Made by a program: the position numbers and the translations under genes
In this document: in pieces, positions 11,613 to 23,000 of the stretch
Position numbering within the stretch: the first letter of the stretch is position 1
Layout: the number at the start of each line of letters is the position of its first letter
The notes under the pieces: generated by a model
Told to the model about the DNA's origin: nothing
What the model saw: only the letters and a program-made list of their open reading frames with translations
Databases searched by the model: none
DNA from: Silene noctiflora
Taxonomy: Eukaryota > Streptophyta > Magnoliopsida > Caryophyllales > Caryophyllaceae
Assembly (NCBI GenBank): GCA_009801015.1
Contig: VHZZ01004287.1
Span: 51,413 to 81,655 of the forward strand
Length of the DNA: 30,243 bases
Reading direction: 5' to 3'

Positions 11613-13230
11613 GTCGAAAATGTGAATTAAAGTCTTAGTCTTTGAATCAAGTACCTTACTTGCAACCAAGCTAAAGCCATGTATACCTAAGATTCTATGC
11701 TAAGCTACTAGTGTATAGCATTGGTGGTCCCTTGTGTTGTCTTTCCAGCAAAATTAGATCTTCTAAGCTCTCTAAATTATACGTCCTAATGATTACATCT
11801 TTCAATATATTTTTTTAAATATTTTTTTACATATTTGCATTTGACAAATTGATAGATATTAGTTGGCACTTGCTAGTTGCAACTTTATAAGATGGAGTGA
11901 GAAGTGGTTTTTGTCTAGGATGCCCTTCTTCTTCTCCAACTTGAACATAATCTAATCAATGACTCTTTTATATATCATCAAAAAATCGTCATGTCACTGT
12001 AACTGTAAGACGGTCTTACTCTTATTACACTCATACTCTCCTCCATTATTAGCCTGTTAAGCAACCCCAGTTTATTGGACAACAATCTTATCTCTCAAGT
12101 CTGAAAGCAAAAGCAGAAAAGCAGAAAAGCAGAAAAAGCAGTAAAATTGGGTAATTAACAGCACACGTTTATCTCATGTCATTAAATTAACAAAACACAT
12201 GGAGTAAATAGCTAACCCAGCTTTTCATATCTGGGTACGCCAATTATAGATTTATAGGTATGGAATGTCTTCATTTCGACACTTTTATCTTCTAACTAAA
12301 ATACTTGGCTATTGTCTAGTTTAATTTGGTAAATATTGACAAGTCATATTAACAACTCGTAACCGTAAACTTGTGAGTAAATTACTAAATTTCATTTTTT
12401 TTCAGTATTTTTCACTCAGTTCTTTTTTAATTTTCCTCCCTAAAAAAGATGACACAGGAAAATTGAAGCCATATTCTTTCCCAAAATGGAAATAGTTGAA
12501 GATAGTATGACTGTGAGAGGTATAATCGGGCAATTTATCACCAAAAAGCAAACCCATGATGCCCAAAATGGGATAAAATGTGATCCTCAAACAATCAGAT
12601 ATTCAGATTAAACAAAATTAGACCTAATTTTAAAAACAAGATAGGGTCATGTCAGTAACAATTACTTGAACCTTTTTGCTTATGGTTGCCCTCATCGTAC
12701 GCTTTGTCATAAAACATCACAAGATTCATTGTGAGTAGACTTGGCAAAAGTGTCAACCATGTCAAATTTGTCAGGTCTATTACGGGCTATACATTAATGA
12801 GGGTTGAGAGAACTACTACCGTAATTATTGTGTAAAATCGTTGTACAATGTATACAATGTACAACATGATTCTTTTGAATGTTAAATAACTCATTTAACC
12901 AATCAAAGAGTAGCGTAAGATAGTTGGTCTTATTGTGTATTGAGATTAAATAATTCTTGGAAATAAGAATATAACTAACAGGCTTTAAATCACCTGGTTT
13001 TCGAAACAACAGAAATCAGGAAAATCTCGAGAAAAATTTCAGCTGAGCTTACATAAATATTGCAATAACTTGTGCCTTTGTGTGATAATTACTGCAAGCA
13101 GTGTCGGAACCAACCAATATCACAACACGTTCCAGAGCTGCTGGGTCCAAAATATGAGCCGGGAGAAAAAAAAAAACGAAAAAAAAGGAACTAATACTAT
13201 CAACCAGCAGACTCATTCTTGCCCAGTAGA
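11613..13230. other. Intergenic region between the SEO promoter and the ribonucleoprotein 3' end
   Basis: This holds upstream sequence of the SEO gene and downstream sequence of the RNP gene. A short agcagaaa-type tandem repeat lies at about 12105-12140. A 15 base near-palindrome, GTAAGACgGTCTTAC, lies at 12005-12019 and may be a relic of an inverted-repeat element. Purine runs occur near 13165-13190. No gene was recognised. Confidence 0.45.
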
Positions 13231-16144
13231 TCAGAAAGTACGTCGTGGTCTCTCTTCAGCTACATTTACCCTGATGGCCCTTCCATTCATATTCTGCACA
13301 ACAAAAGCATATTTTAATACAACACGCCTCAAACACATACGGAGCAGTAAGTAGTACGTAGGACTGTTAGTACAATGAGGGTGGGGGGTAGCAAATCAAA
13401 TAACAAGAATGCTGGAGCAGATAAAGATGAAATAATATTGATGTACCTGTCCATCAAGAGCAGCGATTGCATCATTCATCTCCGACTCTGAGGCCATGGT
13501 AACAAATGCAAAGCCACGTGAACGGCCAGTCTCTCGGTCAGAAACTACACGTGCACTTACAACTTTCCCATGTTCACTAAAAAGCTGCTCAAGGCGATCA
13601 TTATCCACATCCCATGGAAGGTTACCAACGTAAATTCTGAAAGAAGGCGCAAATTCCTGAGGAGCTCTTTCAGGGCGCGATCCCCTTGGAGCAGCCTTGT
13701 TTACGGTTAAGAGCCTTCCATTTAAATCCTGTTTCAAAGACAATATCCAAACAAACTCGTCAGCTCGTTTACAAATTGGCAGTTTAAAAATTTTGCTAAT
13801 TCTGACAATTGCAGACATCTCACCCAATCAAGACCTCATAGGCCAGGTTCAGCAGGTGATATCAAATATTCAACAAGTTGACATGATTAAAAAAAAAAAT
13901 ACACTTTCCATACAAATCACTGCCCCATTTGACATAGGTGGTTTACCTATATCAAAGTCGGCATCGTTAGACCGACAGTCAAATAAGGAGAAAATAAATT
14001 GAACGGAGGGAGCAACACAAAATCACAGACAAATATTTTTTTTCATCTTTAACAGTCAAGTGGCAAATCACAGTCCTTATGGAGCATTGGACAGTGAAAT
14101 AAAACCCTGCTCCTCAAATCCGATGTACAACACTATACTGTTAGCACCAATGATGTTATTGCCCCTCAACGTGATGGGTGCTTTGCAAGTAGTCATGTTG
14201 TTTGACAAACAGTTGCAAAATGTAGGGGGAAAGAGAGATGCACTAACTCTGACGCTTCCTCCAAATTAACACCTAAAATTTTCTAATCCGATACTTATGG
14301 CACCTCTTGTGTCCATCATTTAGTAGCAGTTCTAGCACCAGAATATGAAAGGATGAAGCTACATGAAAGGTGAGTTCTAACATTTGCATATGCAACACAT
14401 CAAACATTACGAGAAAACTAGCATCACAATATGGGTGGCTTGCGCAGCCACGTGAACATAAGTACACACAAAGAATGTCTCTCACAAGTTGCAGCTAGGT
14501 CACCTCACAAAGAGAACAACAAATGCCTCAATATTGGATTCCTTTTAGCCAGTGAATAAGCTAGACTAGCCACACATAAGAGGAAAAAGAAACTTATAAC
14601 AAACGAAACTAAACAGTTTAACACGCACAACACCCATTTGCATTCTTCTAGAGCTAAGATAGTTCGTCTCAGCAATGGTGGACATCTCAATAAATCACTC
14701 ACACAAGTTGAGACAAGCCTCACAAATTTGAGTATCTAGATATCATCCTATCATATCCTACAAGAAGCAGTTCTCACCAGTTAAAACATTGGCCATCGTA
14801 ATTTATTACAGTAACCCTCTCCTTTCAGTTTATTAGAACATCAACCGCGATTCTAAACATGCATACACATCATTAATTTCAAACACTAAACCTTCGACAA
14901 AATAGGAATTAACAGAACTAAGCACCAAACTGTAATTCTCCTAAATATTGTGGACTTACATAACTATTGAACATTTCCACAGCCTTGTCAGCTTCCTCAA
15001 CAGTACTCATCGTCACAAATCCAAACCCTCTACTCCTGTCAGTCTCCCTGTTGTAAATAACCTACAGGAAAACCAAGATTATATGTTAAACTACATTAAC
15101 AAAGATTACCACTTCATCAACATTTACCATGAAATACTACAATTCACCCAATAAAAACCAAAAGCAATTACGACTTTATCAACATATACCCTAAAGGACT
15201 ACAATTCACCCAATAAAACCCGAAAGATTACAACTTTATCAACAAATTCCATGAAAAACTGCAACTTTCCAATAATAACCAGAAAGATTACAACTTCGCC
15301 TATAAAACCATACAATTTATCAACTAGTACCAAGAAAGATTACAAGTTTAAACCCAAAACCGTTTAAATACGGAGTAAAATTAATTAACATAACCAAGTA
15401 ACTATACAATCCAACAGACAACAACAACACTACCCAGTGCCTCAAAGCTCCAGAGTAGTACCCGGTAACGGGGTCGGATATACGCAGCTTTACTCTTGTG
15501 TTATTAACAAAAACAGGTCGTTTACAAATTATTCAAGATGAAAATTGCGTGGAGAACTGCAAGAATTACTTCACAATAAAAAGAAGCGCAAGGAAACCCC
15601 GTAATTATAACAATTCAATGAACAAAACCCATTAATACGAATGAATAAATGAAGAATGATATACCTCAGCAATCTCAACAACACCAGCAGCATCAAACAT
15701 ACCAGCCAATTTCTCACTATCAACATCATAAGGCAAATTACCCACAAACAACTTAGCATCCTCAGATGGTTCAGGGAACCCCTCATATCCCCCTCCTAAT
15801 CCTTCACCTTCGCTTTCGCCTTCGCCTTGGGTCCCAAAGCCAGCAGCTTGAGGCTCAGATACATCCTCAGACTTCCAACCAGCAGCAGGCTCTTCATCAA
15901 CAACAGCAGCATTAGGAGAACTGTCTTGGTCCCATTCAGAGGTTTGTGCAACATGTGTGATGAAAGGGGAAGTGAAAAAAGTGGGTTTTTGGAGGGAAAG
16001 TGAGAAATTTTTGGTGGGTTTTTTGAAAAAGAGGGATTTAGGGTTGAAACTGGAGGTTGTTTTTGTTGTTGTTGTTGTTGTTGTTGTTGTAATGGAGAAT
16101 GAAAGGGTTTTAAGAAATGGAGACGTTGCTGTTGTTGTTGCCAT
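13231..16144 (-). CDS. Chloroplast ribonucleoprotein with two RRM domains (28/31 kDa cpRNP)
   Basis: cpRNPs are nuclear-encoded plastid proteins that bind and stabilise chloroplast mRNAs and support editing and processing. Four exons join in frame: 16144-15665, 15061-14960, 13728-13447 and 13293-13231, giving 308 residues. The N-terminus is Ser/Thr-rich and lacks acidic residues ([10 protein letters not shown], nine Thr at 19-27), as expected of a transit peptide, with a plausible mature start near VAQTSEW. An acidic Gly/Glu-rich linker follows. RRM1 has RNP2 LFVGNL at 132-137 and RNP1 RGFGFVTM at 171-178; RRM2 has RNP2 IYVGNL at 226-231 and RNP1 RGFAFVTM at 265-272. The protein ends [10 protein letters not shown]. 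The intron inside RRM1 falls just after AAGVVEIAE. The mature part resembles spinach 28RNP and Arabidopsis CP31 from memory; which paralogue it is cannot be settled here. Introns are 603, 1231 and 153 bases. Confidence 0.94.
13729..14959 (-). other. Large intron 2 of the ribonucleoprotein gene
   Basis: This 1231 base intron is bounded by GTAAGT (14959 leftwards) and AG before 13728. It contains a fragment resembling a Stowaway end (gaacggagggagca, 14001-14014) and otherwise nothing I recognise. Short open frames on either strand have no recognisable similarity and are treated as chance. Confidence 0.6.
15104..15343. repeat. Degenerate 60 bp tandem repeat in intron 1 of the RNP gene
   Basis: Successive gattac motifs lie at about 15104, 15166 (as caattac), 15226, 15286 and 15338. 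Each is followed by an acttYatcaaca block, and in the first units by a tacaattcacccaataaa block. Four diverged units of 52-62 bases make up nearly half of the 603 base intron. Confidence 0.7.
15421..15515 (+). repeat. SINE-like short dispersed repeat, copy 1 (RNP intron 1)
   Basis: An acaacaac leader is followed by acccagtgcctc, a gtacccggtaacggggtcgg block and a ttgtgttattaac end. Related sequence recurs at 24980-25060 and, more weakly, at 22545-22620. The ggggtcggatatacgcagc block resembles a common dispersed plant repeat I recall as SINE-like; the class is not proven. Confidence 0.4.
16064..16090 (-). repeat. Trinucleotide (ACA)9 microsatellite inside the transit-peptide coding sequence
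   Basis: Nine consecutive ACA codons on the minus strand encode Thr 19-27 of the ribonucleoprotein precursor. Length changes here would keep the frame and alter only the transit peptide. Confidence 0.9.
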
Positions 16145-16191
16145 TTTTGAGGGAGAAATTGAGAGGAAGGGATAAGGAGAGTAGAGAGAGT

Positions 16192-16262
16192 GAGGGATGA
16201 GGGATGATGAGGGATGAGGGATGATGAGGGATGTGGTGAATGGTGAATGGTGATGTTGAGGA
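16192..16262 (-). repeat. Pyrimidine-rich CCCTCAT tandem repeat in the RNP 5' leader
   Basis: Read on the minus strand, units CCCTCATCAT and CCCTCAT alternate and are followed by repeated CACCATT, ending about 50 bases before the ATG. No TATA box is evident, so this CT-rich stretch may be the core-promoter Y-patch or a pyrimidine-rich leader, which is common in nuclear genes for plastid proteins. Confidence 0.6.
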
Positions 16263-16337
16263 GATGAGGTTGTGTTTTGTGGGCGTTTTAAAACTTTGGT
16301 TTACAGAGCAAATAAGGTTAAATTAACAGGAAATAGA

Positions 16338-16460
16338 CTACGATCATTTTTATGTTCGTAATAATTCAGGTTAATATGTTCTAATAATTTTCACGTTCGT
16401 AATAATTCAGGTTTGATCAAGTTACGATCATTTTTATGTTCTAATAATTTTCAGATTTAT
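16338..16460. repeat. Short direct repeats upstream of the RNP gene
   Basis: tacgatcatttttatgttc occurs twice, gttctaataattttca occurs twice, and cgttcgtaataattcaggtt or a close variant occurs twice, interleaved within about 120 bases. Confidence 0.65.
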
Positions 16461-16939
16461 TATTCTCAAGTTCTCTAAAGATGATGGTTAATTTGTTAAA
16501 ATAAAAATTTAGGTTAAGTCATATTGGTTCCGGTTACAGGTCATGCTTGAGTCTTTAATTAGCTCTGATGTTAGGTCAAGTACAGATCAGGTTACGGTCG
16601 GGTCAATTATCAGGTCTACCACCTAGTTTAACTGGTCACCTGACAAAGTTAACTCGACCCAAAAGACCTGACTAGTATTGGCACGATACAAGCCAATCCT
16701 AACCGAAAGTTGAACCGAATCGATGAAATAACCGAATAACCCTATCCAAAAGGACCCTTCATGAGCCTAAATGACTTAATTGAAAGTAGTTGAAACATTA
16801 TCCTAACTCAAACTGACCAAATCAGAGAAGACCCAAAATAAAATTACCGGACCTAGTTGAGAAAGAGGAATATACATCGGATGTATTACATATTTGTTTT
16901 TGAATATATGTGTATTTTTTCTGAGCTTATTATCTCAAA

Positions 16940-19137
16940 CTAGTTTTTACACCCGTGCATAATGCACGGGTTCGAACGGGGATGACTATTTTAGAAAGGT
17001 GAGTTGTTGCTACTTAGTGAGAATATAGATTATGTTCAACTCGAGAAAGAGTGGTACACCTTGGACCTGTTTCATCATTTTTTTTGCTATTGCTTGACTG
17101 ATTAGTTGATATACATGAAATTAATATTCAAAACAAATATTTGTTGTCTTAATCTTCTTTTCTCAATGAAAAAAAAAAATATTTTCAAGGTTTTTAACTC
17201 GAAGGTTTGAAATTTCAAAAATTCATAAGGTACGAAATTGGCCTAATTTAGTATCCAAATGCATTACAAATGTTTGTCCTTTAACAAAATATGAAAAAGA
17301 TAATAGAAACAAACAATAATAAACAATAATATCCACCATACTTTTAGAGTCACTTTTTTTTATATGTCTATGAAAGATAAACATATAAATATCACAAAAT
17401 CAAGTTTACTACAAATCTGGACCTAATGAAAATTTAATCACCAATTTATGTTCCAAAACTTCATTAAAAATACAAATACTTTAACTTAAATGTCAAGGCA
17501 TTTTTTATAAAATTGAATATTTTACATAAAATATACTTGTATTAGAAACCCAAGGGAAATGAATAAGAAACCATAAAACTGTAATAAATCAGATGAGTTG
17601 GAAGTAATGAATAAGGGAATGAGAGTTACAAAAGCATAAACCATCACCAAAATTAATTAGTGGCATAATAATAATATGCCTTTAATTGATGTAGTTATTT
17701 GTTATTATACTTTGAAAATCGTTACTCTTTCGTTTTTACTACGATGGAATTGTAATTAGAACTTCGACATGCATGTAAGAATTCATGCTTTATTAATTAT
17801 AATATGAGAATAAATACACCTGTCATTTTGCTTAAACCAAACTCGTAAAATTTAGCATGTGTTGGACTAATCAAATTAATTAAACCAAAATTATTAACCT
17901 AAATGAGAGTCAAATGCTTAATTGCATGGGTCGAAACTCTTAACGCAAACAAACCTGAAAATCCAAACACTTTTATTAGTAACTAAAAATCTCATATCTG
18001 CAACACACCAATTGAAGAAATAATTAATACAAAAAAAATATACCTTGAAATGCAAAATAGCATTTTGAATGATAAATATAACTTCATCAACCTAAATTAG
18101 CNTATGGAAATATAAACATATTTATAAAAATAAAATTAATCAACNAAAATANTGGCAAAAATAATATGATATTGAAAGATGGAGAAAACTTTNATATTTA
18201 TACATTGTTTAAGACATTAAAGATTTGGGTACGCCTCTTCCTCTTTCCTCTTATTAAAACATATGTAAGGTAATTATATGAGTTTATGAGATTAAAGTTT
18301 GTCAAATTAATATAAGGATTATTTAATTATTTGATTAATGAGTCTTAAGTTTGCATTCTCTTGAACTTCTACTAATATAAAAATATTATTTATTATACAA
18401 TAGGTAATGATGAAAGATGAAAATTTATGTTGACATAAATAAAAAGAGTTTAGTGCTAGCATGAGATTTTTTTTTAGCAAATTAAGTGAATTAATTCAAT
18501 GTTATGTCACAATAAAATATTGTCACGTTACATTAATTTGCCAAGTCTCATGCCATGTCATACTAATTTGATGTTTGAAGTACCCTTTTAATTAGATTTG
18601 TCTTATAAGTTCAAGTGAAGTAATATTTGACCTATTTTAAGCTTAATAAGGATACCTCCGTGTTAAGGAAGACTTGCTGAAAAATTACAGCATCATTAAA
18701 CATTGCTACCACATACAAGCGTACGGTAAATTTCACGGGTAAATGNATACCTCCGTGTTAAGGAAGACTTGCTGAAAAATTACAGCATCATTAAACATTG
18801 CTACCACATACAAGCGTACGGTAAATTTCACGGGTAAATGATCTTGTTGTCATTTATTAGTTTTATTTTGTTAAAAGACATCGTATACATAGTCTTTTCA
18901 AGTTTTAGAGTATCACCTTGTAACCACATAATAAAAGTTGAGCATTTAAATAATATTTATTTATATTTATTATTTATAGATTTAACTATAATTCCATGTT
19001 ATGTTGTCAATAATTGAATAACCAATAAAAATTAATGAATGCTAAATATGTGACGTGGAATAAAATTTAATGCTCTTGTTATGTGATGTGGAATAAAATT
19101 TATTGTTTTTGCTAGCCTTTTAAGTATATTGTATAGA
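16940..19137 (-). mobile_element. Non-autonomous Helitron, 2.2 kb, nested inside another element
   Basis: Read on the minus strand the element starts TCTATACAATATACTTAAAA at 19137 and ends in CTAG (16943-16940), followed by T. An 18 bp hairpin (CCCGTGCAT / ATGCACGGG, 16952-16970) lies eight bases before the CTAG. Joining the flanks across it gives ctcaaa|ctttatttg, which is exactly the uninterrupted sequence in the related element at 29712-30029. The insertion therefore made no duplication or deletion, as Helitrons do. The 5' flanking base is G, not the preferred A. I recognise no rep/helicase and no captured gene. It carries an exact 94-95 bp duplication at 18652-18840. Confidence 0.8.
18652..18840. 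repeat. Exact 94 bp duplication separated by a single N
   Basis: Bases 18652-18745 and 18747-18840 are identical, with an N at 18746. It may be a true tandem duplication or two overlapping contig ends joined without merging. Confidence 0.9.
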
Positions 19138-19486
19138 CTTTATTTGTTTTTTAGCATATGTGTATTTTTTTGTGCTTATTAAAGTTTATAAGTTGGATTT
19201 TATTTTATTTTTCTATAAAAACTCAAATTTAACTAAGGTTATATGTAATGTTTTTGAGTTTTATTATAATATTTTGAGCATAATGTTTAAGTGAATGAAC
19301 TATGAAATTTTATAATAAAATTCATAATTTTTAAAACATAACTCAAAATTTTTATTATAATGCTCAGAAACTATACAACGGGTGGTAGTATATCGGATAT
19401 ATAATCTACTTACTAGACCTAGTCCCATATACCTGAACTACCCAAGAATGCGGATAGACTTTAGAGTAATAGAAGTAAAATGATTT

Positions 19487-19579
19487 ATCATTTTCCAAAT
19501 ACTTACATTTAGACCAAGTTAAGTTCATGTTCGTGTATTGATGTTACCATTTGATCCGGGTAAGTATTTGGAAAATGAT
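19487..19579. repeat. Foldback: 20 bp perfect inverted repeat
   Basis: atcattttccaaatacttac at 19487-19506 is the exact reverse complement of 19560-19579, with a 53 base spacer. The right arm abuts the Stowaway-like element that starts at 19581. Confidence 0.85.
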
Positions 19580-19580
19580 A

Positions 19581-19669
19581 TTCCACTGTCCTAATTATTT
19601 GTTTATCTTTGATTAAAATATTTCTCATAAAGAATAAAAAAGACAAATAAATGATTGGGATAGAGCGAG
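19581..19669. mobile_element. Short Stowaway-like MITE flanked by TA
   Basis: The 89 base sequence has imperfect terminal inverted repeats (ttccactgtcctaattattt against the complement of aatgattgggatagagcgag) extending about 35 bases and meeting near the centre. TA dinucleotides lie on both sides (19579-19580 and 19670-19671). The ends are a decayed form of the CTCCCTCCGTCCCA type common in plants. Confidence 0.65.
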
Positions 19670-20045
19670 TATCATTTTACACAAATTTAGCTTTGCTAAT
19701 AAAACTTTGTGAAAACATCTACTAGCTTATTTTTTCCACAAAACTATCAGCTCAATCATTTCCTTCACAATATTTTTGCAATCAAAATGATGTCTTATGC
19801 TAATGTGCTTTGTTTAGCTATGAAAACCTGCATTCTCAGTCACTGATATTTGACAGCAAAAATTGAGTCAATCTGCATATCGAGTTATACTCGGGACCAA
19901 CTGGTTAGCGAAGAAATAATAATATCAATGCAAAAATGCATTATTCAAAATTTTTACATCATTTTTGTTTTCAGTCTTACAATAAAGACACAGCATTACA
20001 ATGTGAAGCACCTTCAATGAATGAATAAGATAATAACATCTCATC

Positions 20046-23000
20046 TCAGAATAAGAATTCAACATCTTTCACCTGGCATTCTCCTTGAAGCTTGACAGTC
20101 AATAATCCATCTTCTGGGTTATACGAATGTTCCACCGCCTTTGTGTCAACAGTACAGTGCCTCGGCTTTTGGCTTGAATAAGCTCCAAAGCGGCCACAAC
20201 CCCGCAATTTGATCTTTACAGCATGACCCTCTGCTTCTGTATGTGAGCTCAAGGCTTCTACTGCTCCACCCGAGTTATACATGTCCAGTAACCCAATCGG
20301 AGCAAATTGGATAGCTTTGTCAAAAACCTATGTAAGTGAGGGAAAAAGAAAATCATGCTGTTAGATCATAGAAGGAACAATGACGTTCATTGACATCTAA
20401 AAGTATGCTTCTGTCCCTCTGTGAGAGCTGCTGAAGATTTGAAGGAAGCATATTGAAACGCGAGAATGACTTGTATAGAAAAATCAGAGTGAGTAATAAA
20501 TTTGTTTTTAGATGGATTTGATTACTGACCCTGACAGGACAGATTGTGAACAATTCGCATGTTAGTTTCCCCAACGACACCTCGACATTTCCAGTCCTGG
20601 GAACTTTGATGAGGGATCCTGAAATATTGTTAAGATAACAGCTTGGTCATACGACAATTACTTGAAAATTGCTTAAAGTTTTATGGCTGTGTCAATTTTA
20701 ATCTTTACCTGAATTAAAGCCATATATTGCACAATCTCCTTGCCAATGATCATCTGCGATCTCTTCCAGATATTCAACATCACTAGGACTCACTTGGCCT
20801 GAGATAACTTCGGGAGCGGGAACGTCTACAGGATTATGTTTCAGTGGCCAGTTCCCAGATCCTTGGCAGTTAAAAACTCCAACAATGCCAGATAACTTGT
20901 TCAGGTTCCATATTTTTAATAAACTGTCAAGTGTCAACCAACAGTCACATTAGTCAAGGTCAGGATTTCGAAAGACGTCAGCAAAGATTAAAGAGAGAAA
21001 TTTACACCTTTGTCCATCCATGACAGTATCCTTGAATAAACAGTCTCGAGTAGGCCGGCCAGCATATCGAGCTCTTAAAATTGAACCATCGGGCAGTACA
21101 AGCTTTTTCAGAATCTCAAAATTCTGATTGCCTGGCTTGTCACTGAAATTATATTATAGAAGTATAAAATTAGTACACTACAGTTTGTTGGGTAGCATTA
21201 TAATTCATGATTAGATTTGCAAGGACATGAAGATAGTATCAGAGTTTTTCACCTGACATATACAGCACAGCCACCCACAGCTCGTGAAGCAGCATGGAAG
21301 TCGGCTAAGTCATGTTTGCTCTAAAAGTTGAAACAACAAATGTTAGAAATTAGGATTACCAGTTCAGAGACATAATGTTTCGGCCACTTGGCTCATTTGA
21401 TTCTTAATTATTTTCTCATGATTTTACCAATGCAATTTGAATAGCCATCAGTTGAGTACTTCGTCACTGTGTTGGCCTGATTCATTAGCTATCAACTTAT
21501 CCTTATCAAGAGGCCATTTTAACAACTCCCAAACCACAATGACGATTCACCAATAACTTTTAGACTGCAAGCATAGGAACTAACTTGACAGATGTAGAAC
21601 ATCATGCTTCGGAACATACTCCCTCTACTTTTTATGTGCCGTTCTCAACTTCTTGGCACACTTACTTAAATCATTAAATTTATCTCGAAATATACGAGAA
21701 AATATTACGCAATGTATGCTCCTGTTAAAATATTTTAAACATTATTAACTACAAATCTAATGATAACTTTTTCTCATTTTTTTTTTGTTAACTAGAAAGT
21801 TAAACAACTATTTTGACAATAAAAAAACGTCATATATAAAAAAACAAGGGGCATCTTACATGGAACATATCCCAATCAGGCACCACTATTTCCCCAAGAA
21901 GAAGACTGTTAAAAGATACGGAGGTAATGTGCAGTGTCTGGAGAGATGGTTCTCTAGGCATAAAATCCTCTGATGCTCTAGCAACAGCACTCTTCTTTGA
22001 ACTGTAAATCAAAAAGTCTATTAGAAACCACCCAACTTCATTATACAGAGTTTTGCATCATGAAAGCTCAATTTATCGAACCTGAATATGGAGTCTGAAT
22101 TATGACTCATGCAGCAAATCAGATTATTGTTCTTGAAATTCCGTGCAACAGACTCTTCAAGCGCTCTCTGGTACACGCTAGTCAAATTGACCCGACCACC
22201 ATTGCCAGATCCCATGGTTTCCATTACATTCTGGACATCCACCTTGACTCCATCGACATTAATACTTGCAAGATAACTATGATAGTCATTGTAAAAATCA
22301 TAGACCTTATCAGGGTCAATGAGCCCAATCCCGTATCTCTCAATGCTATCCATTGCAACATCTCTGAGATTCCCCACATTACCAGGGGACTGAACTGGAT
22401 AAACAAGTCTGGGATTGTATTTCTTCATATCTTCTGAAGATGGCAGAAGGCCTCCCCAATAACCAACTAGAGCGTGCCACATGTAGACATACCTGTACAA
22501 TGTATCATACGAAGTAATTGTGTTCTAGTTATCCTCTATACAACATCACCCTATTGCCTAAGGACTCCCGCAAATAGTGGGCTAAGGAGTCGGATGTAAC
22601 TGTCTAACAAAATGACCCCTAACGATTGCACAAGAATTGCATCGAAAATCGCAGTTTCAGAATAAAAAGAAATACAACCAGTTCTGTTAGCCAGCTTGCT
22701 TTAGTCTCTAGAACCAAATATATTAGTTATGATATCATCTATGCCATTGTTCAAAAATAAAGAAAATGGCAGAAGTAAATATGAAGAGCTTACTTTAATT
22801 CGTATTTCTCTTTGACAAATTTGATGAACTCAGGCAGGGTGGTGTAATTGTTGGAGCTGAAGTGTTGAAATTTGTTATTTTCCTTAATGCTCCTCAACCT
22901 TGTCGCAAATCTAAAGCACGGGAAAACAGGCAACCATATCATTAGCATAAGAGTATGAATGCAATGTCGTCATGTTTGCAGTAGTAGAATAGCTTACTGT

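Larger units (their letters stand above)
16872..19402 (+). mobile_element. Inverted-repeat element split by a nested Helitron
   Basis: The left end atacatcggatgta (16872-16885) and right end tatatcggatatat (19389-19402) bracket two pieces, 16872-16939 and 19138-19402. Together they match, along their length, the reverse complement of the intact element at 29712-30029. Without the nested element the total is 333 bp against 318 bp. It encodes no protein. By size and structure it is a MITE-type element; its superfamily is unknown because I could not define a clear target duplication. Confidence 0.7.

Noticed and set aside
14060-14723. Small frames inside RNP intron 2
   Set aside because: They are short, without similarity, and lie in a well-defined intron.
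22102-22437. Plus-strand frame opposite RFS exon 8
   Set aside because: It is antisense to the catalytic exon containing DGVKVDVQ and has no recognisable domain.
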